Of a DNA stretch of 64,000 bases, positions 1 through 12,084 are shown in pieces (position 1 is the first letter of the stretch; each line of letters begins with the position of its first letter). This DNA is from Achatina immaculata (lineage: Eukaryota > Mollusca > Gastropoda > Stylommatophora > Achatinidae): assembly GCA_009760885.1 (NCBI GenBank), contig CM019707.1, forward strand, positions 36,926,234 to 36,990,233, written 5' to 3'. Both the position numbers and the translations under genes were made by a program. Under the pieces are notes generated by a model that made no database searches, was not told the DNA's origin, and saw only the letters and a list, made by a program, of their open reading frames with translations.

Positions 1-183
1 GAAAATATTATAACAACAGGAAAAATAGAAGGAAGAAGATCAAGAAGAAGACCAATAGAAATGATACTGGACAGTCTGACGGGATGGTGTGAGAGGAGAT
101 CACCAAGTGAGCTGATGGCCTGCATGAAGGATCATGTACTCTGGAGAAGCATAATAGCCAACGCCAATCGGCACGGCACCTGA
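1..183 (+). pseudogene. LINE reverse-transcriptase C-terminal end (family 3)
   Basis: The first 60 codons are open from the window edge to a TGA at 181-183. They read as the basic tail that follows the RT domain in many invertebrate non-LTR retrotransposons: a GRRSRRRP-like stretch, then ILDSLTGW, then a conserved Trp region ending NRHGT-stop. The stop codon runs straight into a (TGA)n microsatellite (181-197), the usual 3' tail of such elements. Only the 3' end lies in the window, so activity of the full copy cannot be judged. The family assignment rests on the pattern of the tail, not on the RT core. Confidence 0.75.
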
Positions 184-597
184 TGATGATGATGATATTG
201 ATATCATCATCATGTTGTTCCTCCTCTATAGAGATTTACTGAACGGGTCTTCATTTCTCTGTTAATGTGTCTTGTCCACGCGAGCATGCTAGCAGACGAG
301 GACCACTGGAGTGAAAGGTTATTTTACGACATTTCACTTCGCCTTGATCACCGATTTAAGATATCTTATGAATATGGCGTATCAATGCGTATTTTGGCGA
401 TTGGGTAGAGAAGCGGACTGTTTCTCACGCCGATTGTCTTTGTGGATTGTATTCGGATGGAGATGTCTCAGTCAGGAAACCAAGATGAAAAAATGGGTAC
501 CTGATTCCTCCTGGAGGTGTTGAGTTAACCAGACAGCCTTCTAGCGCGCTGGTAGATGGTGAGGAAGTTCAGGAACTGACGGTCAATCTTCTCACTC
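184..597. other. No gene recognised
   Basis: After the short TGA/ATC simple repeat there is nothing I recognise. A 70-codon open frame at 311-523 has no motif and no coding signal. Confidence 0.5.
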
Positions 598-845
598 AGT
601 CATTTGCATGTCCTTTGCGAAACTTTGCCTTCCTAACAGCTCTCCTGTAGGCCTCTCGGTTGTAAGATGGCCTGCTGCTGATGTGTCCATTCGCAGATCA
701 TCAACGATGTCTTGCAACCACCTTCGCTTTGGTCTTCTTCTCTTTCTTTTTTCCCATTATGTACCCTTCCAAGACGATCTTCTCTAGATCCTCAGGACGT
801 TTAATTTGTCCAAAATATTTAAGATTTCTCTGTTTCTTTTTCGTC
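598..845 (-). pseudogene. LINE family 2, 3' end fragment
   Basis: Read on the minus strand this gives an ILNILDKLNV-like stretch, a Leu-Glu-Gly-Tyr-Ile-Met-Gly-Lys motif, a basic stretch and the terminal LINE sequence found again at 12341-12503, 24240-24425, 36560-36785, 37978-38085 and 51100-51303. The 3' end is at the left, at a short CATTTG/ACTCAGT tail. It is a 5'-truncated dead copy with frameshifts. Confidence 0.7.
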
Positions 846-1238
846 GCGGACGTTTCTCTTAATTATGGTGGTTAGTTTTACGGGTTATACCACTTGAAAT
901 GTACAAAAGTGGCTTATATTTATGGCTTAAGATTCCTGCACAGGATTCACTTCAGTACTTGCTTCTTACGCCAGGCAGAAAGCGTTAAGAACTGAATTCT
1001 GGTACCAGACACATTAATCGTACCATTAACTATTTGAACACTTTGTCGCCACGTTATGGCTGTGAATATTTAGAGCGTTTGAGGGTTTGTCACAGCTCTT
1101 CTGTGCAGGCAGTTAAAGGACGAATCTAAACAACAACAATAAAATCACATTATATCAGAATTTCCCATCTTTTTCAAGGCAGCCACTTCATCTTCTTTCA
1201 AATTCTTGGTGATAAATTATATTCACTCTCAGATTTCA
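846..1238. other. No gene recognised
   Basis: AT-rich unique-looking sequence without coding signal, tRNA boxes or tandem structure. Confidence 0.5.
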
Positions 1239-1437
1239 TAGGTTGAGAAACTCTGGACCTCATTTTGAGATACCCTGGACCTCAGGCTGAGAAACTCTGG
1301 ACCTCATGTTGAGAAACTCTGGACCCCAGGTTGAGAAACTCTGGACCTTAGGTTGAGAAACTCTGGAACTCAGGTTGAGAAACTCTGGAACTCAGGTTGA
1401 GAAACTCTGGACCTCAGGCTGAAAAACTCTGGAGAAA
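1239..1437. repeat. 22-bp minisatellite
   Basis: About nine imperfect copies of a unit reading GGTTGAGAAACTCTGGACCT plus two bases. Variation is mostly in the last bases of each unit. Confidence 0.9.
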
Positions 1438-1492
1438 CCCTGGAGCTCAGATTCTTGGTTTTGCTCCAAAATAAAAATAATTTTCAAATCTA

Positions 1493-1613
1493 GACTTCCC
1501 ACTTTGACCCCAGTATATCCTGTTGCAGACTCCCACTTTGACCCCAGTATATCCTGTCGCAGACTCCAACTTTGACCCCAGTATATCCTATCGCAGACTC
1601 CCGCATGCCCTAT
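1493..1613. repeat. 34-bp minisatellite
   Basis: About 3.5 copies of a unit containing CACTTTGACCCCAGTATATC. The 74-codon minus-strand frame over it is produced by the repeat and is not a gene. Confidence 0.85.
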
Positions 1614-3483
1614 CATGGATCCCTATATGTCTCTTGTCAGACCCCCGTGTATCCCAGCGCTGACCGTCGTACACGAGAAGCACTAACATAATATATTGAC
1701 CTTGCTATTTGACCTTTAAAAATGCTTTGTGCAAAAAATAATAATAATAATAACAACATTGCGTCCGATATCACACAAATGTTCAAGCTTCGTACACAGA
1801 CAATATAAAAATGAAATGAAGCTGCTCCATATTTGCCGACAGGCCCGGAAGTTGTAGAACAAAACCGCGGTCTTGAAACACTTTTGTTCCCGCGGGTCAC
1901 CCGTCAGCTCTCGGCGCATCTGCCAACCGCAGGAAATGATTTCCTGTACTCTTTATTCCTGCGAACGTGTCAAATAAGTGATAAGCCCAAGAGACCAGGG
2001 CTCATATTTTTAAGGAATCCGAAATGTGACAATTGACAAAAAAAAGGGGGGAGGGGGGAATAAAGGTGTACATTTCTTCGAACAAAACGTTATAAGACCG
2101 CCTCAGGTCTGTGAGTGAGATAATCGACCTTCTTTCGTGCAAGAAATGTTAGGACTGTGGCCCTGACTTGTCATCTTGTGCTTAAAACTCCCTGGAAAGT
2201 TATAAAGCCGTTAGGAAAATGTTGGGTCCAGTAAGAAAGGCTAAAAAAGCTAAACAAAGCCTTATAGCCATTAAGAAAAAAAAACCCACCATGGCTGAAG
2301 AATAAAACACTGATTCCACCACAGACTGTCTTTAGATCTCTTTTTTTTTCTTGTCATTTTTCAGCTTAACTTTCATTACATCCTCCAATGTCACCAAGTT
2401 TCCCTCCCTCCCCACCCCCCCTCTCTCTCTCTCTCCTGCCACCATACATCGGTGCTATATCTTTCCCGCCAAAACAGATGTTCCTGCTCTACCTCCTGAG
2501 CCACCCCTTCTCTCCACCCCACCCCAAACACAAAAGACTGATCATGGGAAAGTAGGTGAGGAAATATAATGACATGGGAAACTTGGCGGGGAAATATGAT
2601 GACATTTGAGAAGGAACAGAGAGATGATGAAGAAAACAAAGACCCCTACCCTTATATACTTAACTAAGACTAAGAAAATTAATTTTAAGAAAAGCCACAA
2701 AAAAAAGTTCATTTCATGCATCTGTAATCTAAGCTTCTAAAAGGGCTCCACCATAGCAGGGAAACGCAACAATCCTTGCTAATTTATAATTTCCTTAATA
2801 ATCATTTTTTTCTTAAAGCATAAAAAAAACAATTAAACATTTTAAAAAAACCAATAATGAGGGGTTTCATTATTATCAAGTTGTACCCCGACTTGGAACT
2901 TTCTAAAACAAATCAAGATTGCAGCTGGGTTTCAAGTTTCATGTGCACTCGTTTATAATATCCCTTCCAATCATTCCCAACCGTTTCAGGCAAAAAGTTC
3001 AGCGGAAGTAGCCGTCTGGTATGTTATGCGCCCAGACAGCTTCCAAGCAGAGCACAATTACCGGTGCTGTCCTGAGAACTTCAATATTCCATTTATGGCC
3101 GTGCAAGAAGATTGGGGGCCAGGGGCGATTACCTCGTTATATCTGACTTTATGACGGAAATGACCTCTTGCTTCAAAATGTGGGCATATTGTAATGTTTA
3201 CTAATATTTGTTGCCGCGATAAAAAGTGATGGATGTTAATGAGAATATTTGAGATTTCTGCCCCCCCCCCCCCCCCAAAAAAATGCGTTGTTTGAGGTAA
3301 AGGAACTTTTGATTAAATTTAGAATGTTTATATTTCTCATCGCCAGCAAATACTGGAGAGATGTCTAGCGATGATTACACACGATTTAGGGGGTGGGGAC
3401 AAATCAGTTGTTGGATTGCCCTATATTCAGGGATAATTATGGTACACTTTGGTTCTGGTCAAGGCTTAGCGGCATAGAGACAC
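1614..3483. other. No gene recognised; homopolymer runs only
   Basis: Contains an AAT run (about 1739-1752), a CT-rich patch (2400-2440) and a C run followed by A run (3261-3287). Several short frames on both strands lack any motif. No exon with plausible splice sites was seen. Confidence 0.5.
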
Positions 3484-3484
3484 G

Positions 3485-3556
<72 letters not shown>

Positions 3557-3557
3557 G

Positions 3558-3600
<43 letters not shown>

Positions 3601-3627
3601 GTCTGTCTGATTATCTATCTATCTATC

Positions 3628-3688
<61 letters not shown>

Positions 3689-3713
3689 GTCTGTCTGTCT
3701 GTCTGTCTGCTTG

Positions 3714-3776
<63 letters not shown>

Positions 3777-3850
3777 GTCTGTCTGTCTGTCTGTCTATAT
3801 ATCTGCCTGCTTGCCTGTCTGTCTGTCAGTTTGTCTGTCTGTCTTCCAAT
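3484..3850. repeat. (TATC)n / (TGTC)n compound microsatellite
   Basis: About 370 bp of ATCT tetranucleotides with blocks of GTCT substitutions. It generates a Ser-Ile-Tyr-Leu repeat frame that is not a gene. Confidence 0.98.
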
Positions 3851-3944
3851 GTGTGTCTATTCTCGCCATTATTTGTATCGTTTGATATTTATTACCCTCA
3901 CACCCTTCCCCCCCCCCCCCCCCCCACACAATTGTCGCCCTGGG

Positions 3945-4165
3945 TAACGATGTTATTAATACATTCACCTTTCATGACAGAGGGCAGTGGTTCACATCCA
4001 GCTATAAGGTACATTGGTCATGCAGCTGTCAGGAATTGGCACCTGCCTTTGTCTGAAATTGGGGAGATAAAGACTTGCCAAGCTGACAACCTCGCCCTCT
4101 AGTGTGCCCCCAGGCCAAGGAAAACATGGCCACCAACATCATTTCCCTTGGACGCTATTATGACA
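3945..4165 (+). mobile_element. SINE-like element
   Basis: A B-box-like GGTTCACATCC at about 3990 is followed by a body with GGTACATTGGTCATGCAGCT and GGGGAGATAAAGACTTGCC, then CCCTCTAGTGTGCCCCCAGG. This order (tRNA-like promoter, then a body with a GGTAAA/GATAAAG block) is typical of invertebrate tRNA SINEs. The segment around CCTCTAGTGTGC recurs in reverse orientation at 27990-28085. The A box is weak, so the 5' end is degraded or truncated. Confidence 0.5.
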
Positions 4166-4691
4166 CAGCATAGTTGCATTTAACTTTACTCACACTAAAC
4201 TGTCCGCGCTCCTTCGTGTGCATTTACGTGCTCGGCGCAAGGATTCGCCATCCGCACTTTAAAATAGTCCACGCTCCGACAAACCCCGCCCACGCGGGAA
4301 GAAAGAAGTCCAGAAACCTGCGGCTCGGGACTTCCCCTAAGCGCTCACTCCGTGATCGGTGTACTCAACATCGCACACTGGACTTCTTAACTCCAGCATC
4401 ACGCGGACCGCTTCTAGGTGTAGGCATGTAAAAGGGAGGGAAAAAAAAGTCTTGAGTTCGGATCTCACTCTGAACTGACATAATCGTACTATCAATAGTT
4501 GTGTTAATGTTCACATATTCTACACGGATATTACATTCACCTCAAACTGCTGTTCCTGGATTTCCGTGGTACAACAACAGATGCATGAGCTGCTTCAGGA
4601 AAAAGGCTCATTCAACTCCGTGAGTTAAACATCGTCACCATAATTATCGTTATCCTTTATGTTAGGCGGCTTCAGATTGTCGCAGCTACTA
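4166..4691. other. No gene recognised
   Basis: An 85-codon frame at 4174-4431 has no recognisable motif. No tandem or tRNA-like structure. Confidence 0.4.
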
Positions 4692-4925
4692 CCATAAGCA
4701 TGCAGGGAGCTCTCTGCAGTAGAGAGAGGACCACCAATACAACTCCTTCAGATCATCAGAGGAAGTACTCCCCTCCCCCCCCCCCCCCAATCCCCTCAGA
4801 CATTAAATTTCTGACACTCTAAAAAGGAGGGGGAGGGGGTGGGCCCTTACGGGTCATGACTCTAAGAGGGCTTCCCACCCCCAACCTCGGATTATGACTC
4901 CCATAGGTCTTGTGAGTTGGGTTTT
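4692..4925 (-). mobile_element. SINE family A, 5'-truncated copy
   Basis: Shares ACTCCTTCAGATCATCAGAG, GGAAGTA, a C run, TCTGACACTCTAA and GGGTCATGACTC with 39485-39660 and, in opposite orientation, with 53292-53440. At 39.6 kb the same body is attached to a tRNA-like head, which fixes the orientation as minus here. The tRNA head is missing in this copy. Confidence 0.65.
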
Positions 4926-5740
4926 TTTTAATGATTAACATGAATAGCCTCTGATATTTGACAGTTTTAATATCTGTCCTTCTCTCTTAATGTTTTTTTT
5001 TTTTTACGTTCACCCGGTTAATTATGTCAGTTCTGGTATCGGGAATATGTTATTACCATCAGCGCAATCGTCACTTTCATTATTATTAACAGGATCACCA
5101 GCGGAACAAGATAGGCAGCCATTTCCCGGGATGCTAACACGTGTTTTATGCTTCCCATACAACAACAAAAGAATGAAAGTTTGTTTCGTTTCGTGGGACA
5201 GAAGCACCGGAATCCTGTCCAATTTTCAAGAATATTTGTTTCGGTTTTCGTTTAAATTTCAAGTTTTTGTTGGGCACTCAAATTCAAGATTTCTGAGTTA
5301 GGTGCTTTTGATATCATCATCATTCATCATCATCATAATCATCATAATCATCATTATCATCATCAAATGATTCTATATCTTGATTTCACTTTGCATGCCG
5401 TCCACTTTTCCATACAATTGATCTTTTTCATTTGAGATCCCCAAATTACTGTAATTTTTCGGACTTCAAGAGCGGAACAATATATGCCTGCAGAGTGAGA
5501 CACACCACATCACAATGTGCCAACGCTATATAAAAAAAATACCAGGAGGACATGTCATCTTCGGCCGCAGAGGGTTAAAATGAAAAAGAAATAACACGAA
5601 GAGGACCGCGGAAAATATATAAAAGTTTTGACGTGTTATATAACTGATGAGGAAGGGTTCTCTGTTGAATTTACTGTAATTTTTACTGTTCTTTTATATG
5701 ATCGTTAGGTTGTCTTTATATACAATTATATAAAGACAGA
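4926..5740. other. No gene recognised; (ATC)n run and a dispersed repeat
   Basis: Holds an ATC/ATA microsatellite at 5312-5366. The last part, about 5645-5730, contains GTTGAATTTACTGTA and TTATATGATCGT-AGGTTGTC, which recur at 63745-63835. A 103-codon frame at 4990-5301 has no motif. Confidence 0.5.
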
Positions 5741-7044
5741 AGTGGTAGAGACGTCGATGCCAGAAGTAGCACAGACTCCCTGGCCAGAAGTAGCACAGAC
5801 TCCCTGGCCAGAAGTAGCACAGACTCCAAAGCCAGAAGTGGCATAGACATCTCGAACAGAGGTGGCACAAACTCCGTAGCCAGAAGCGGCACAGATTCTG
5901 GGGGCAGAATTGTCACAGTCTCCGTAGCCAGAAGCGGCACAGATTCTGGGGGCAGAATTGTCACAGTCTCCGTGGCCAGGAGTGGCACAGACTCCGAGGC
6001 CAGATGTGTCACAAACTCCGAGGCAAGAGGTGGCAAAGACTCCAAGGCCAGAAGGGGCACACACTCCAAGGCCAGAAGGGACACGCACTCCAAGGCCAGA
6101 AGGGGCACACACTACAAGGCCAGAAGGGGCACACACTCCAAGGCCAGAAGGGGCACGCACTCCAAGGCCAGAAGGGGCACACACTACAAGGCCAGAAGGG
6201 GCACACACTACAAGGCCAGAAGGGGCACACACTCCAAGGCCAGAAGGGGCACACACTACAAGGCCAGAAGGGGCACACACTACAAGGCCAGAAGGGGCAC
6301 ACACTACAAGGCCAGAAGGGGCACACACTACAAGGCCAGAAGGGGCACACACTACAAGGCCAGAAGGGGCACACACTCCGAGGCCAGAAGGGGCACACAC
6401 TACAAGGCCAGAAGGGGCACACACTCCGAGGCCAGAAGGGGCACACACTCCGAGGCCATATGTGGCACAGATTCCCTGACAAGAAGTTGAATAGACGCCC
6501 TGATCAGAAGTGACACAGACGAGAAGGCCAGAAGTGACACAGACGAGAAGGCCAGAAGTGGCCCAGCCGCCGAGGCCAGTAGTAGTGCAGATTCCGAGAC
6601 CAGAAGTGGCACAAACTCCGAGGCTAGAAATGACATAGACGTCCTGGTCAGAAGTGTACAGACTGCGAGGCCAGAAGTGGCACAGACTCAGAGTCCAGGA
6701 GTGGCACCGACTCAGCGCACAGAGGTGGTACAGACTCCATGGCCAGAAGTGGCACAGACTCCGAGGCCAAATGTTGCACAGACTCCGAGGCCAAATGTTG
6801 CACAGACTGCGAGGCCAGAAGTGACACAGACTCCAAGGCAAGAAGTGACACAGACTCCAAGGCAAGAAGTGACACAGACTCCAAGGCAAGAAGTGACACA
6901 GACTCCAAGGCAAGAAGTGACACAGACTCCAAGGCAAGAAGTGACACAGACTCCAAGGCAAGAAGTGATACAGACTCCAAGGCAAGAAGTGACACAGTCT
7001 GCGAGGCCAGAAGTGGCAGAGACGCCGATGCCAGAAGTGGCACA
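5741..7044. repeat. 24-bp minisatellite (about 54 units)
   Basis: Unit of the form GCCAGAAGTGGCACAGACTC plus four bases. Sub-blocks use GCCAGAAGGGGCACACACTM (6045-6455), GGCAAGAAGTGACACAGACT (6830-7000) and mixed types elsewhere. Because 24 is divisible by three and the unit lacks stops in several frames, both strands carry long frames (489 codons on minus, about 170 codons in each of three plus frames). Their mutual overlap and perfect eight-residue periodicity mark them as artefacts. Confidence 0.97.
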
Positions 7045-7344
7045 GACGCCACCAGTACTTTGGAAATGTTACCTCCTCCTTCAACACAGAAGCACAGGGA
7101 ACACTTGAGATACAGCCTGACAGAGTTTTTGCAATGAAAAGATAAAGACGCTGAACAGAGATCCAATAGTCTGGGACAAATATATAGAACCACATTTTAG
7201 AAAAGTGTGTAGATCCAACATAAAAAAACTATCTAGACTCAAACTCCTACACAGATCCAATATTTTAGAAGTACTATATGGACTCGAAGTACTAGGTGGA
7301 CTGTTGATCTAACATTCTAAAAGTACTATCCATCATTCAACTTT

Positions 7345-7465
7345 CTGGTCTTCTTCTGCCAATTGTCCACTCCGCGGGCTGGTAGGTCTTCTTCCTGGTT
7401 GTCAAGCCACCGTTATCTTGGTCTGCCTCTTGTTCTGTCTCCCTTTATCGCTTCTGTATAAAAGT
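7345..7465 (-). pseudogene. Degraded LINE tail fragment (copy A)
   Basis: The minus strand reads GDRTRGRPR, a stop, then RWLDNQEEDLPARGV. The RGRPR-x-RW-x-D pattern is the hallmark of the basic tail after the RT domain of many non-LTR elements. Only about 40 codons remain. Confidence 0.5.
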
Positions 7466-8649
7466 ACTATACAGACTCCAGAATCCTAAAAGGACTATAT
7501 ATACACCATCCTAGAAGAGCTGCATTGACCCAACATTCTCTGATAAAACCATCCCTAAAAGTTCACACCGTCTGTCCGGAATGGTGGATCTCTCCACCCT
7601 TGGTAAAATTGCTTCTTATCTTTGCAGCTCAACCAACGAGGAACTCAAGTCACGCCTTATCTCCATAATCCAGTTCCCAGAATCCCCCTGCTGCCATAAA
7701 TTAATTACCCTGTTCTCACGTCTGTCGTGTTATTAGACCTGATAAAGAGCTCAGCCTCTAACCCATCTCTTCTGTTACAACGTGACCCCCTCAAGTTTTA
7801 TCAAACGTGTTTAATCCTTATTTCTGGTCTGACCGCGCTGAGATGTAAGAAGATGGCTTTACGTTTACTATCTCACGTAAATCTGCGTAAAATATGGGTG
7901 TAAAATATGGAGGTTTTTTTGTGAGGGGGTGAGGAATCTTGTGATTTGTTTGTGTCTTATGGATTTTGACGAAAGCTGCTGTCTTTTGTCTGAAGCAACC
8001 CCCCCCCCCCCTTTCTAGTAGATGTTGCCTGGACTTTCTTTTGTCAAAGGTTCAAAGGTTGAAAATCAGATCCCAGCGTCACTGCATTCAGGACAAGCCC
8101 ATATATGCCCCCGCCGCAGGCCACACCATACATCCACGAGTATGTTTGCTAATGGTTCCAAGTTTTGCTTGTTTACGATGTGTTTCTGCCACACGGTTCA
8201 GACTTCCTGCCAGAAACTTTAACTTGTCCTAGCTCCAGCAGTCTCCTCACATCTACATTGTTCTTCATTCCTTCTCTTCATTTTCCCACAATCTGTCCAA
8301 TACAGCTTTAACAGTGTCCCCCCTTGTCCAATGTCAGCCTGCCATTTATTTTAGCCTGTCTGCCACATCACTGCCATGTACTCCCGCATATACTCCCTGG
8401 GCACTAGAGCCATGTTAGGCTCATCACAGTTGGCTGGCTTAACAGATGAGATGATGCTCCAGCGTAGACCTCAGTGCACGAACTTCGTTGTACCTGCGAC
8501 GGTTCTGTAAATTAAAAGATAATTTATTTTATCATTCCTGTGGTTACTCAAAGCTACGAGTGAGTAGTTTTTTTTTCTGTTTGCTAAGATTGCGCAGTTT
8601 TTTCTAACAAAAAAAGTATTTAGACTAGAATTATGGAACATATGGAACA

Positions 8650-8692
8650 TAGAAGAAGAAGAAGAAGAAGAAGAAGAAGAAGAAGAAGAAGA
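8650..8692. repeat. (GAA)n microsatellite
   Basis: About fourteen GAA triplets. The copy-B counterpart at 10656-10676 has about seven, a length difference since the duplication. Confidence 0.95.
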
Positions 8693-8802
8693 CTTTCTTA
8701 CTTCTTCAGTTAAGATACTTGTCCATAGTTTTGCCACCAGCAGGGTCTTGACCATGTAGAGTCCTTCCCGGTTGTTTGGTCTAGTTTTCTCACGATGTTT
8801 GG

Positions 8803-10779
8803 TCCAAGGCAAGAAGTGACACAGACTCCAGGGCAAGAAGTGACACAGACTCCAAGGCAAGAAGTGACACAGACTCCAAGGCCAGAAGTTACACAGACTC
8901 CAAGGCAAGAAGTGACACAGACTCCAAGGCAAGAAGTGACACAGTCTGCGAGGCCAGAAGTGGCAGAGACGCCGATGCCAGAAGTGGCACAGACGCCACC
9001 AGTACTTTGGGAATGTTACCTCCTCCTTCAACACAGAAGCACAGGGAACACTTGAGATACAGCCTGACAGAGTTTTTGCAATGAAAAGATAAAGACGCTG
9101 AACAGAGATCCAATAGTCTGGGACAAATATATAGAACCACATTTTAGAAAAGTGTGTAGATCCAACATAAAAAAACAAACTATCTAGACTCAAACTCCTA
9201 CACAGATCCAATATTCTAGAAGTACTATATGGACTCGAAGTACTAGGTGGACTGTTGATCTAACATTCTAAAAGTACTATCCATCATTCAACTTTCCAAG
9301 CCATTGTGTGTCCTGCTGGTCTTCTTCTGCCAACTGTCCACTCCGCGGGCTGGTAGGTCTTCTTCCTGGTTGTCAAGCCACCGTTGTCTTGGTCTGCCTC
9401 TTGTTCTGTCTCCCTTTATCGCTTCTGTATAAAAGTACTATACAGACTCCAGAATCCTAAAAGGACTATATATACACCATCCTAGAAGAGCTGCATTGAC
9501 CCAACATTCTCTGATAAAACCATCCCTAAAAAGTTCACACCGTCTGTCCGGAATGGTGGATCTCTCCACCCTTGGTAACATTGCTTCTTATCTTTGCAGC
9601 TCAAGCAACGAGGAACTCAAGTCACGCCTTATCTCCATAATCCAGTTCCCAGAATCCCCCTGCTGCCATAAATTAATTACCCTGTTCTCACGTCTGTCGA
9701 GTTATTAGTCCTGATAAAGAGCTCAGCCTCTAACCCATCTCTTCTGTTACAACGTGACCCACTCAAGTTTTATCAAACGTGTTTAATCCTTGTTTCTGGT
9801 CTGACCGCGCTGAGATGTAAGAAGATGGCTTTACGTTTACTATCTCACGTAAATCTGCGTAAAATGTGGGTGTAAAATATGGAGTTTTTTTGTGAGGGGG
9901 TGAGGAATCTTGTGTTTTGTTTGTGTCGTATGGATTTTGACGAAAGTTGCTGTGTTTTGTCTGAAGCAACCCCCCCCCCCCCCCCCTTTCTAGTAGATGT
10001 TGCCTGGACTTTCTTTTGTCAAAGGTTCAAAGGTTGAAAATCAGATCCCAGCGTCACTGCATTCAGGACAAGCCCATATATGCCCCCGCCGCATGCCACA
10101 GCATACATCCACGAGTATGTTTGCTAATGGTTCCAAGTTTTGCTTGTTTACGATGTGTTTTCTGCCAGACAGTTAGAATTTCCTGTCAGAAACTTTAACT
10201 TGTCCTAGCTCCAGCAGTCTCCTCACATCTACATTGTTCTTCCATTCCTTCTCTTCATTTTCCCACAATCTGTCCAATACAGCTTTAACAGTGTCCCCCC
10301 CCCCCCTTGTCCATTGTCAGCCTGCCATTTATTTTAGCCTGTCAAGCAAGCCTGTCTGCCACATCACTGCCATGTACTCCCGCATATACTCCCTGGGCAC
10401 TAGAGCCATGTTCGGCTCATCACAGTTGGCTGGCTTAACAGATGAGATGATGCTCCAGCGTAGACCTCAGTGCAAGAACTTCGTTGTACCTGCGACGGTT
10501 CTGTAAATTAAAAGATAATTTATTTTATCATTCCTGTGGTTACTCAAAGCTACGAATGAGTAGTTGTTGTTTTTTTTTCTGTGTGCTAAGACTGCGCAGT
10601 TTTTTCTAACAAAAAAAAAAGTATTTGAGACTAGAATTATGGAACATATGGAACATAGAAGAAGAAGAAGAAGAAGACTTTCTTACTGCTTCAGTTAAGA
10701 TACTTGTCCATAGTTTTGCCACCAGCAGGGTCTTGACCATGTAGAGTCCTTCCCGGTTGTTTGGTCTAGTTTTCTCACG
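8803..10779 (+). repeat. Tandem segmental duplication, copy B
   Basis: Repeats copy A with a shorter 24-bp array (about 8803-8995, eight units). Its right end passes into a new 27-bp minisatellite at the same CACGATGTTTGGTC sequence at which copy A was cut. Confidence 0.92.
9305..9440 (-). pseudogene. Degraded LINE tail fragment (copy B)
   Basis: Same fragment as at 7345-7465, carried by the tandem duplication. This copy keeps about 20 bp at its left (9297-9318) that copy A lacks, so copy A has a small deletion. Confidence 0.5.
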
Positions 10780-10960
10780 ATGTTTGGTCTATACGGGCCT
10801 TTCAGGATGTTTGGTTTATACGGGCCTTTCAGGATGTTTGGTCTATACGGGCCTTTCAGGGTATTTGGTCCATATGGCCCTTTCAAGATGTTTGGTCTAT
10901 ACGGCCCTTTCAGGATGTTTGGTCTATACGGTCCTTTCAGGATGTTTGGTCTGTTAAATC
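10779..10960. repeat. 27-bp minisatellite
   Basis: About 6.5 copies of a unit containing GATGTTTGGTCTATACGGGC. Sequence and periodicity are related to the 11046-11660 array, which keeps the GATGTT core. Confidence 0.9.
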
Positions 10961-11045
10961 TTCCCGTGATGTTTCTTCTGTAGAGTCCTCCTAGAATGAT
11001 GAGTCTTAAACAGTTCTTCTATGATGTTAGATCTCTAGCGCTTTT

Positions 11046-11660
11046 ATGATGTTTCATCACTTCAGTTCTTTCAGGATGTTGGGTGTATTCATTTATTCTG
11101 CGATGCTGAATCTGTTCAGTTCTCTCAGGAAGTTGAGTGTATTTATTTATTCCAGGATTTTTAATCTGTTCAGTTCTTTCAGGATGTTGAATCTATTCAG
11201 CTCTTCCAGGGTGTTGGATCGATTTCTCTCTTTCATTATATTGGATCCATTCATTTATTTCAGGATAATGAATCTATTCAATTCTCCCAAGATGTTGAAT
11301 TTATTCAGTTCTCCCAGGATGTTTGATTTATTCATGTTTTCCCATGATGTTGGGTGTGTTCTCTTCTTTCAGGATGTTGAGTCTGTTCTCTTCTTTCAGA
11401 ATGTTGGATCTGTTCTCTTCTTTCCGAATGTTGGATCTGTTCTCCTCTTTCCTGATGTTGGATCTATTCATTTCTTTCAGGATGTTGGATCTGTTCTCTT
11501 CTTTCAGAATGTTGGATCTGTTCTCTTCTTTCCTGATGTTGGATCTATTCATATTTTTCATGATGTTGGATCTGTTCTCTCCTTTCTTGACGTTGGACCT
11601 GTTCATTTCTTTCACAATATTTGACGTATTCACTTTTTTCACGACGTTGGACCTGTATTC
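11046..11660. repeat. 27-bp minisatellite, divergent
   Basis: Roughly 22 units around GATGTTGGATCTGTTCTCTT with strong divergence in the left half and good homogeneity at 11330-11600. It produces plus frames of 192 and 127 codons and a minus frame of 144 codons, all repeat artefacts. Confidence 0.92.
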
Positions 11661-12084
11661 AACTCCTTCATATTTCGTTAACTCATACTTTATCCCACAG
11701 CTGTAGATGTGTTTAAAGCCATCTTTAAAGAAGAGTTTGGGATAATCCCTCATTGGATTCACACTGCCACGCCGGTGCTGGCAGACAATGTCTGTCTGAC
11801 CTTTATTTCTTCCCTTCCAGGGCTTAGGTTAGTTCCGGCATGTCGCCCTTCCCATATGGGAATCTGCTGGCTCTTCTGTTCTATCTTCTGTTTTCCCCGC
11901 TATTCCGTTTCGTATGTTTTCTCGGAGAAACTTTGGATATTTTCAGTTTCCGGAAGATCACAACTAAATCTATGCAGGGGTTATCAAATCTTTTCTAACG
12001 GGGTCGTTCTTTGACGATTGTCTTACTTCAGTGATACTTTATGAGTATTTTTACTATGGTAAATTGCATATATAGTAAACAAAG
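11661..12084. other. No gene recognised
   Basis: A 101-codon frame at 11709-12014 has no known motif and begins in the tail of the minisatellite. I would not call it a gene. Confidence 0.4.

Larger units (their letters stand above)
6831..8794 (+). repeat. Tandem segmental duplication, copy A (about 1.97 kb)
   Basis: Starts inside the 24-bp minisatellite and ends at the sequence CACGATGTTTGGTC near 8794. It is followed directly by copy B, which re-enters the minisatellite. The two copies are close to identical over about 1.95 kb, differing by small indels such as extra bases at 9297-9318, the C-run length near 7990 versus 9970, and the (GAA)n length. Confidence 0.92.

Noticed and set aside
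3393..3947. Ser-Ile-Tyr-Leu repeat protein
   Set aside because: Translation of the (ATCT)n microsatellite.
5726..7195. Long repeat protein of 489 residues on the minus strand, with about 170-residue plus frames over it
   Set aside because: All frames arise from one 24-bp unit and have an exact eight-residue period on both strands; no start context, splice sites or domain.
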